Below, piece after piece: positions 58,577-64,000 of a stretch of 64,000 nt of DNA; the first letter of the stretch is position 1, and each line of letters begins with the position of its first letter. Under the pieces are notes generated by a model. That model saw only the letters and a program-made list of their open reading frames with translations. It ran no database searches and had not been told where the DNA came from. The stretch comes from Bacteroidales bacterium (lineage in GTDB: Bacteria; Bacteroidota; Bacteroidia; Bacteroidales; JAIOZK01), in assembly GCA_021738625.1 (NCBI GenBank), contig JAIPBS010000013.1:23767-87766 (forward strand), given 5' to 3'. The position numbers and the translations under genes are program-made.

Positions 58577-59386
58577 ATGCCTAAAGAGAAAAGCTGGAAA
58601 AGGAAACTGCATATCGTAATTTTCGGGTCCAATACCCGGTTGGGCCGTTTGTTCGATATCATCCTTCTGATTTCCATCATCCTTAGCGTACTTGTCGTTT
58701 TTCTCGACAGTGTTGAGAAATACCACATCCTATACGGTACCGAGCTGTATATTGCGGAATGGTTTTTCACTGTTCTGTTCAGCATCGAATACACTCTCCG
58801 AATCATCAGTGTCAGGCATAAGTGGAAATACATCTTCAGTTTTTACGGCATTATCGATTTCCTGGCCATCTCGCCCACTTATATCAGCCTGTTGGTTGCC
58901 GGCACGCAATTCCTGCTGGTGATCCGGATTTTACGTTTGCTGCGCGTTTTCCGTATCCTTAAACTGGACCGCTTTATTGGTGCTTCGGGCTATTTGATGG
59001 AATCCCTGAAATCGAGCAAGCACAAGATCCTGGTTTTTCTGAGCACAGTTCTCAGCATCGTGGTGATCATGGGCGCCTTGATGTACCTGATCGAAGGCCC
59101 TGAAAACGGTTTTTCCAGCATCCCCAAAAGCATTTACTGGGCCATCGTCACCCTAACCACCGTTGGCTATGGTGATATTGCCCCGCAAACATTCTGGGGG
59201 CAGGCCATGGCATCCGTTATCATGATCATGGGTTATTCAATCATTGCTGTCCCTACCGGGATCATTACCGTGGAAATGGCCCGGCAAAAGGAAAGCAATA
59301 CCAACGGCATCGTTTGCAGTTATTGCGGCCAATCCGGGCATCATGAGAATGCACATTATTGTCATCATTGCGGGGAGAAATTGTAA
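58577..59386 (+). CDS. Voltage-gated potassium-channel-like protein with a zinc-ribbon tail
   Basis: A 269-residue six-helix Kv-type channel subunit. The S4 segment has regularly spaced Arg (VIRILRLLRVFRILKLDRF), the pore carries the selectivity filter TTVGYGD, and S6 follows (ASVIMIMGYSIIAVPTGI). The last ~25 residues form a CxxC-x12-CxxC zinc ribbon (CSYCG, CHHCGEKL), an uncommon cytoplasmic tail for such a channel. It has no RCK or cyclic-nucleotide domain. Confidence 0.88.
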   Translation: MPKEKSWKRKLHIVIFGSNTRLGRLFDIILLISIILSVLVVFLDSVEKYHILYGTELYIAEWFFTVLFSIEYTLRIISVRHKWKYIFSFYGIIDFLAISPTYISLLVAGTQFLLVIRILRLLRVFRILKLDRFIGASGYLMESLKSSKHKILVFLSTVLSIVVIMGALMYLIEGPENGFSSIPKSIYWAIVTLTTVGYGDIAPQTFWGQAMASVIMIMGYSIIAVPTGIITVEMARQKESNTNGIVCSYCGQSGHHENAHYCHHCGEKL

Positions 59387-59409
59387 AACTGAAAGATTGT
59401 TTGTTAATT

Positions 59410-59640
59410 GTACTTTTGGCTTGATCCAAAAGTACCAAAAGATCAAGGCTGCGTCTTGCATTGCAACAAAACTACGCATGAAATTATCCCCGCCATTCGA
59501 GCCGTTCGCCAGCAAACCCTACTTCATTGATTACAGCTATTAGCGGCTCACTCGCGAATGGCTTAGCGCATGGCCCTCGCGATAATTCCATACTTGTTTT
59601 GTAAGCAATACAAGACAAGGCCAATCCATAACAGCATACA
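59410..59640. repeat. Intergenic palindrome-rich element
   Basis: GTACTTTTGG and CCAAAAGTAC pair perfectly around CTTGAT (59410-59435), and further on GCCATTCG (59492-59499) pairs with CGAATGGC (59555-59562). No gene is seen between 59387 and 59750 apart from the promoter of the next gene (TAAATTTG at 59728-59735). The first hairpin looks like a widely scattered Bacteroidota repeat, judged from memory only. Confidence 0.6.
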
Positions 59641-59750
59641 TTTCCACAGTTAATATGTTGGTGACTATATCACTGTTAAATTATAGTTAAAGCAAGTTTC
59701 CGCCGGTGTTTTCACAACCTACTACCGTAAATTTGTATAAATCATTGATT

Positions 59751-60284
59751 ATGGTATTGAAAAACAAAATAATACCGGCAACTAAGCGCAGCATGACAAT
59801 CATTTTGCCGATGCTCATATTTATACTGCTGTCGTCATGCCGGTCAACTCCCGAAAAAAAGATGAATGAAAACATCCCCGTTTTAAACTTCGAACAACTT
59901 GAACCCTATTTGAACAAAGAAAGCGACAGCACCTACGTGGTCAATTTCTGGGCGACCTGGTGCAAACCCTGCGTGAAGGAAATGCCCGCCTTCCTCAAAC
60001 TGGACAGCCTTTACAGGGATCAAAAAGTGAAGGTCCTGCTGGTCAGCCTCGACTTTCCCGAAAATATCGAATCTCAGGTAAAGCCTTTCATCCGTGAGAA
60101 CAATGTGCATGCGGAAGTTGTTTTACTGGACGATCCCAATGCCAATGCATGGATCAACAAGGTGGACAGCAGCTGGAGCGGGGCCATCCCCGCCACGGTG
60201 ATCTACAACAGCAAAGGCAGGGATTTTTATGAGAGAACTTTTGAATTTGAAGAACTGGAAGAAATTATTAAATCTAAAATCTAG
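59751..60284 (+). CDS. TlpA-like thiol-disulfide oxidoreductase lipoprotein
   Basis: A 177-residue thioredoxin-fold protein with a lipoprotein signal (IILPMLIFILLSSC) and the active site WATWCKPCVKEMP. It reduces or isomerises disulfides outside the cytoplasm, for example in cytochrome c or surface protein maturation. The frame is open from 59706; Met 59751 follows a minus-7 box TAAATTTG at 59728-59735, and an internal Met at 59793 is the alternative. It is cotranscribed with the thioredoxin-like gene 4 bases downstream. Confidence 0.88.
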   Translation: MVLKNKIIPATKRSMTIILPMLIFILLSSCRSTPEKKMNENIPVLNFEQLEPYLNKESDSTYVVNFWATWCKPCVKEMPAFLKLDSLYRDQKVKVLLVSLDFPENIESQVKPFIRENNVHAEVVLLDDPNANAWINKVDSSWSGAIPATVIYNSKGRDFYERTFEFEELEEIIKSKI

Positions 60285-60288
60285 AATC

Positions 60289-60885
60289 ATGAAGAACACA
60301 GTTATATTTTTATTTTCATTGTTTGCAGGCTATTCGGCATCGGCCGGAGGTTACGAAGTAGGCGACAAAGCCACCGATTTCAAATTAAAAAATGTGGACG
60401 GCAGTTATGTTTCCCTGGAAGATTATCCCGGGGCCAAAGGCTTCATCGTGATCTTCACCTGCAACCATTGCCCCTACGCAGTGGCCTGGGAAGACCGCAT
60501 CATCGCCCTCGATAAAGAATACAAGGAAAAAGGCTATCCGGTGATCGCCGTCAACCCGAACGACCCGGAGCTTTATCCTGAAGATTCTTTTGAAAAAATG
60601 AAGATCAGGGCCAAAGAAAAGGGGTTCACTTTTCCCTATCTGTTTGATGAAGATCAGAAAGTTTACCCGGTTTACGGAGCCAAGCGGACGCCGCACGTTT
60701 TCCTGCTGAATAAGGAAAAGGGCGACCTGATTGTAAAATACATCGGCGCCATAGACGATAACTACAAGGATGCCTCGGCGGTTCAGGAAACCTACCTGGC
60801 CGACGCCGTGGATGCGCTGCTGGATGGCGAAGATCCCGATCCGGATTTTACAAAAGCGATTGGATGCAGTATAAAGGCAAAATAA
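60289..60885 (+). CDS. Exported thioredoxin/peroxiredoxin-like protein
   Basis: A 198-residue AhpC/TSA-type thioredoxin-fold protein with a signal peptide (TVIFLFSLFAGYSASA). The active site is FTCNHCPYAVAWEDR (CxxC), and GDKATDFKLKNVDGSYVSL is the usual opening. The family includes thioredoxin family proteins of Bacteroidota whose partner is unknown. The frame runs back to 60229 within the previous gene; Met 60289 gives the signal peptide. Confidence 0.87.
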   Translation: MKNTVIFLFSLFAGYSASAGGYEVGDKATDFKLKNVDGSYVSLEDYPGAKGFIVIFTCNHCPYAVAWEDRIIALDKEYKEKGYPVIAVNPNDPELYPEDSFEKMKIRAKEKGFTFPYLFDEDQKVYPVYGAKRTPHVFLLNKEKGDLIVKYIGAIDDNYKDASAVQETYLADAVDALLDGEDPDPDFTKAIGCSIKAK

Positions 60886-60890
60886 GCTTA

Positions 60891-61031
60891 AAGCACCAGT
60901 GCAAGCATCAAAACTCAAATAAATTCCAATTACCAAAATTCAAAATTTCAAACGTAACGATCAGCCTGGCTGGTTTTGGTCATTGAAAATTCGATAATTG
61001 GAATTTATTTGTAATTTGTGATTTGGTGCTT
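60891..61031. repeat. Palindromic intergenic element
   Basis: The 17-base CAAATAAATTCCAATTA (60916-60932) is inverted exactly at 60995-61011, and outside it AAGCACCA (60891-60898) is inverted as TGGTGCTT (61024-61031). The middle holds GGCTGG/CCTGGC. It fills the gap between the thioredoxin-like gene and aat. Confidence 0.7.
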
Positions 61032-61099
61032 GTGATTTTTTTTCGTTTCTGATTTGGGATTTTCTTTGCCAATTTCAATCCCGGGCCTAACTTTGCCTC

Positions 61100-61780
61100 A
61101 TGCCTGTTTATCAGTTGACAGAAGAGCTTGTTTTTCCTCATCCTGAACTTGCTGAAAAGGACGGCTTGCTTGCCATAGGCGGCGACCTGTCGCAGAAAAG
61201 GCTGGTACTCGCTTATGCCAATGGCATCTTCCCCTGGTATTCAAAAGGCTCGCCTGTTATATGGTGGTCGCCCGATCCCAGGATGGTCCTATTCCCGGGT
61301 GAAATGAAAGTTTCTAAAAGCCTGCACAACAAACTGAACAGGAACATATTTGAAATAAAAGCGGATACGGCTTTCGCGGAAGTGATCGAAAGATGTGCCT
61401 CCGTACCGAGAAAGGAACAGGACGACACCTGGATCACAAAGGAAATGAAAAGAGCGTATATCAGCCTGCATGAAAACGGATATGCCCACTCCATCGAAGC
61501 CTGGTACAAAGGAAAACTGGTCGGCGGACTGTATGGCGTATCGCTGGGCGGTGCCTTTTTCGGGGAAAGCATGTTCTACAATATGACGGACGCCTCAAAG
61601 GTTTGTTTATATCATTTGGTTGAAAAAGCTAAAGAAATGGATTTCAGTCTGATTGACGTACAACAGGATACTCCGCACCTCAGGTCGCTGGGTGCGCGTG
61701 ATATTCCCCGAAAAAAGTTTTTATCTTTACTGAAAGATGCCATGAAGCATCCGACGCATAAAGGCAAATGGAGTTTGTAA
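61100..61780 (+). CDS. aat: Leucyl/phenylalanyl-tRNA-protein transferase
   Basis: A 226-residue Aat that adds Leu or Phe from aminoacyl-tRNA to proteins with N-terminal Arg or Lys, marking them for ClpS-ClpAP. Motifs are LLAIGGDLSQKRLVLAYANG, GIFPWYS, WWSPDPRMVL, GYAHSIEAW and GVSLGGAFFGESMF. TAACTTTG at 61088-61095 lies 5 bases before the ATG, a nearly leaderless start. It pairs functionally with clpS at 12753. It overlaps nothing but is 1 base before the deaminase gene. Confidence 0.95.
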   Translation: MPVYQLTEELVFPHPELAEKDGLLAIGGDLSQKRLVLAYANGIFPWYSKGSPVIWWSPDPRMVLFPGEMKVSKSLHNKLNRNIFEIKADTAFAEVIERCASVPRKEQDDTWITKEMKRAYISLHENGYAHSIEAWYKGKLVGGLYGVSLGGAFFGESMFYNMTDASKVCLYHLVEKAKEMDFSLIDVQQDTPHLRSLGARDIPRKKFLSLLKDAMKHPTHKGKWSL

Positions 61781-61781
61781 T

Positions 61782-62255
61782 ATGGAAGAAAAGGAAAAAT
61801 ATATGCTGCGTGCCATTGAGTTGGCCAAAGAAAATGTATTGTCGGAAGATGGAGGGCCTTTCGGAGCGGTAGTGGTTAAAAACGGCAAGATCATTGCGGA
61901 AGGAAAAAACCTGGTAACCGCCAATGACGACCCAACAGCACATGCCGAGATTGTCGCCATACGCAAGGCCTGTGAGGCTTTAAAAAGCCACCAGCTGGCG
62001 GGCTGCGAGATTTACGCCAGTTGCGAACCCTGCCCCATGTGTCTGGGGGCCATTTACTGGGCACGTCCGGCAGCGGTTTATTATGCCGCCTCCCGGCAGG
62101 ACGCCACCCGCGCCTATTTCGACGATTCATACATCTATCGCGAATGCAATACCGAACCTGAAAAAAGAAAAATCCCCTTCATTCAAATGCAACGCGACAA
62201 AGCCATCGAAGCTTTCCTGCGCTGGATGGAAAACGAACAACGAAATCCTTACTGA
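61782..62255 (+). CDS. Guanine-deaminase-like cytidine/deoxycytidylate-fold deaminase
   Basis: A 157-residue deaminase. The zinc motifs are HAEIVAIRKAC (HAE) and SCEPCPMCLGAIYWARP (PCxxC). The closing DDSYIYRECNTE is typical of GuaD guanine deaminases rather than TadA, which has a different C-terminus. It would convert guanine to xanthine. It begins 1 base after aat and is probably in the same transcript, although the functions are unrelated. Confidence 0.85.
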   Translation: MEEKEKYMLRAIELAKENVLSEDGGPFGAVVVKNGKIIAEGKNLVTANDDPTAHAEIVAIRKACEALKSHQLAGCEIYASCEPCPMCLGAIYWARPAAVYYAASRQDATRAYFDDSYIYRECNTEPEKRKIPFIQMQRDKAIEAFLRWMENEQRNPY

Positions 62256-62443
62256 AAAGCTGATAGGATATTCTCTTTGAAGGGATATTCTTTTATGGAA
62301 GGATTGTACCTTTGTGGAATGGAAACCGGAAATTTGAAAATGGAAAATGGGAATTTGGAACTCTGTAAAAACGGCTTTTCCAACAGCCAGCATCCAAAAT
62401 CAAGTATCAATTTTTCAAGGAAATAAAAAATCTATAGACGATT

Positions 62444-62821
62444 ATGAGCTACGAGTTAACAGGCACTTTGTATGACAAGATGGACACACAGGAGATCAGC
62501 GACAAGTTCAGGAAAAGGGAATTTGTTATGGAAGTTAAAGATATGGTAGGTTCGAATGAATTCGTAAACCTGATCAAATTCCAGTTAACGCAGGACCGCT
62601 GCGAGCTGATCGACAATTACAATACAGGCGATCAGTTGAAAATCAGTTTCAACCTGCGCGGACGCAAATGGGAAAAAGGCGAAAAGGTTTCCTATTTTAC
62701 CAACCTGGAGGCCTGGCGCATCGACAAAGTGGTTGAAGGCGGGGAAGAGCATCCTCCCCCACCCACGCATGAAGATCCTATCATGCCCGAAGGCATGGAA
62801 CCGGACGATCTTCCCTTTTAA
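62444..62821 (+). CDS. DUF3127 protein
   Basis: A 125-residue protein of the DUF3127 family (YELTGTLYDKMDTQEISDKF, FVMEVKDMV, VNLIKFQLTQDRCELID, VSYFTNLEAWRI). The fold is likely an OB-type barrel as in single-stranded DNA-binding proteins, and the C-terminus is a Pro/Asp/Glu tail ending MEPDDLPF, similar to the tail of SSB proteins that docks partner proteins. I infer a single-stranded nucleic acid role. The ATG at 62444 is preceded by a long AT-rich leader. Confidence 0.82.
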   Translation: MSYELTGTLYDKMDTQEISDKFRKREFVMEVKDMVGSNEFVNLIKFQLTQDRCELIDNYNTGDQLKISFNLRGRKWEKGEKVSYFTNLEAWRIDKVVEGGEEHPPPPTHEDPIMPEGMEPDDLPF

Positions 62822-62836
62822 TCAAAACAATACACC

Positions 62837-63724
62837 TTGACCCGCAACACAAACCTGAAAGCGCACAGCGCACTGCTGGGAGCCAACATCCTATACGGCC
62901 TCAACTATGTGATCGCCAAGGGCATCATGCCCGACTACCTGGCTCCGAGGGCCATTATCATGATCAGGGTTTTGGGGGCCGTGGTTTTCTTTTGGCTGTT
63001 GCACCAATTGTGGATCAAAGAAAAGGTGAAACGCAAGGACCTGATCCGGCTGGCAATTTGTGCATTGTTCGGGGTGGCCATCAACCAAATCCTGTTTTTC
63101 GAGGGACTGAACCTGAGTACGCCCATCAACGCCTCCCTCATCATGCTGATCGTTCCCATTGTGGTGCTGGTCTTTTCGGCCATACTGCTGCATGAAAAGG
63201 TTACGGGCAGCAAGGTGATCGGCATTGCTCTGGGACTGAGCGGGGCTTTCATGATCGTATTGAGCTCAGGCGCCATATCATTTGAATCGGAACACTTTGT
63301 GGGCAACCTGCTGTTGTTTATCAATGCTTCCTCATTTGGCTTTTACCTGGTGCTGGTCAAACCCATGATGATCAAATACCATCCGCTTACCGTGATGAAG
63401 TGGGTTTTCCTGTTCGGACTGGTTTACATTTTTCCGTTTTGCATCGGCCCTGCCAGTCAGGCAAGCTGGGCTTCCCTCCCATTCGACATCTGGATGTCGG
63501 TGCTTTATGTCATCATTGGCACCACCATCCTGGCTTACCTGCTCTTCAACTATTCTTTGAAATTTGTCAGCCCGGTGGTTTCCAGCATGTATATGTATCT
63601 GCAGCCTGTGCTGGCCGGCATCGTTTCCCTCATCCTCGGCATGGAAGGACTAACCTATATCGAAGCCATCGCGGCCGTGCTGGTGTTCAGCGGGGTGTAT
63701 TTCGTGAGTATGAGGAGGAGGTAG
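62837..63724 (+). CDS. EamA-family (DMT) transporter
   Basis: A 295-residue protein of ten membrane helices arranged as two EamA repeats (SALLGANILYGLNYVIAKG, LIRLAICALFGVAINQILFF, and later LMVNASSF-like GNLLLFINASSFGFYLVLV, YMYLQPVLAGIVSLILG). Members export amino acids or metabolites; the substrate is unknown. The start is a TTG at 62837, because the first ATG lies inside the first helix. It follows DUF3127 by 15 bases. Confidence 0.88.
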   Translation: MTRNTNLKAHSALLGANILYGLNYVIAKGIMPDYLAPRAIIMIRVLGAVVFFWLLHQLWIKEKVKRKDLIRLAICALFGVAINQILFFEGLNLSTPINASLIMLIVPIVVLVFSAILLHEKVTGSKVIGIALGLSGAFMIVLSSGAISFESEHFVGNLLLFINASSFGFYLVLVKPMMIKYHPLTVMKWVFLFGLVYIFPFCIGPASQASWASLPFDIWMSVLYVIIGTTILAYLLFNYSLKFVSPVVSSMYMYLQPVLAGIVSLILGMEGLTYIEAIAAVLVFSGVYFVSMRRR

Positions 63725-63895
63725 TTGGTAGTTCGTAGTGGGTAGTTGGTAGTGCTGCGGTGCGAATTTGAATCCACCAGGCTGGATTGATCGGGTCACT
63801 TTCCCAATGGATCAATTGGAAGGGTCGATTGTCCGTTGCGGCGGTTTGTATCTCCAAATGGTGGGAGTGTTCAAAAAAGTGTGTCAGCCTCTGCA

Positions 63896-63945
63896 TTGCA
63901 GTGCACAGCCCTGGAGCCGATAGGCGGAAGGGCTGTGCACTGCAA
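63896..63945. repeat. Long perfect hairpin (candidate terminator or repeat)
   Basis: TTGCAGTGCACAGCCCT (63896-63912) and its exact inverted copy (63929-63945) form a 17-bp stem around a 16-base loop. The + strand continues into AATTAATTTTTT. It could end the EamA transcript, though it lies about 170 bases downstream. Between 63725 and 63770 there is a run of GTAGTTGGTAGT-like units and no gene. Confidence 0.7.
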
Positions 63946-63955
63946 AATTAATTTT

Positions 63956-64000
63956 TTATAGGTATTTCTCATAGCGTTCTCCAAATTTATCAACTAGTTC
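63956..64000 (-). CDS. C-terminal fragment of a leftward gene entering from the right edge
   Basis: The minus strand reads ELVDKFGERYEKYL then stop at 63956. Fourteen codons in a row without a stop and with a protein-like composition suggest the 3' end of a gene that begins beyond the window. Nothing can be said of its function. Confidence 0.45.
   Translation of the reverse strand, partial: ELVDKFGERYEKYL

Noticed and set aside
59401..59418. Rex-type operator after the channel gene
   Set aside because: The left half TTGTTAA is present but the right half is part of an unrelated hairpin.
63760..63790. tRNA-like GAATCC motif
   Set aside because: No cloverleaf could be drawn around it; no tRNA gene was found anywhere in the window.

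Overview
The window reads as chromosomal DNA of an anaerobic or facultatively anaerobic member of the Bacteroidota, most likely the order Bacteroidales. The reasons are the promoter style (repeated TAnnTTTG minus-7 boxes a few bases before start codons), the small ribosomal cluster rpmG - DUF4295 - ftsY - rimO, several Bacteroidota-type families (DUF3127, TIGR02757, FISUMP-domain exported proteins) and long AT-rich leaders with few Shine-Dalgarno sites. Species cannot be named from the sequence alone. No tRNA, rRNA, CRISPR array, transposase or prophage was seen.

Region 1 (1-8,718) is a [NiFe]-hydrogenase locus. At the left edge, leftward, is the start of hoxF (the diaphorase subunit of an NAD-linked, group 3d-type hydrogenase). 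It is preceded by a perfect 18-bp Rex-type operator and by a rex pseudogene from which the whole NADH-binding domain is missing. Rightward run hypF, hypC, hypD and hypE; then a cysteine-rich unknown on the other strand; then hypA, a histidine-rich hypB and an intact rex. Rex-type operators sit at hypA (two in tandem) and rex (two flanking the promoter), which suggests that one NADH-sensing repressor controls the hydrogenase, its nickel-insertion proteins and itself. A weaker box lies before the 2-oxoacid:ferredoxin oxidoreductase operon at 41.2 kb.

Region 2 (8.9-31.8 kb) is mainly housekeeping: a RelA-like (p)ppGpp synthetase with a decayed hydrolase domain, the clpS-nfeD-floA operon, a CoA-type Nudix enzyme, OsmC, pyrroline-5-carboxylate dehydrogenase, an unusually long lysine-2,3-aminomutase-like radical SAM protein, a serine hydrolase, rimO/ftsY/DUF4295/rpmG, acylphosphatase, MnmD, an exonuclease and a porin-like protein. 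Region 3 (31.9-45.9 kb) has a 1,074-residue propeller histidine kinase, dnaB, xerD, an SDR, a class III aminotransferase, the four-subunit oxidoreductase and a six-BON-domain exported protein.

Region 4 (46-58.5 kb) is the most distinctive accessory stretch. A nested palindromic element is followed by carbonic anhydrase's neighbour TIGR02757 and then four tandem, leftward, exported FISUMP paralogues; two of these carry long arrays of 17-residue YadA-head-like repeats (about 9 and 17 copies). They lie divergent from a LytS/LytTR two-component pair. Region 5 (58.5-64 kb) holds a Kv-like channel with a zinc-ribbon tail, two thioredoxin-fold exported proteins, aat (which with clpS completes a bacterial N-degron route), a guanine-deaminase-like enzyme, DUF3127 and an EamA transporter.

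A roughly 100-bp two-hairpin intergenic repeat occurs three times (14.25, 30.2, 40.92 kb) with a perfect inverted half copy at 24.39 kb. Together with the nested palindromes at 46.7, 59.4 and 60.9 kb it shows that this genome carries several families of short mobile or RNA-forming repeats.
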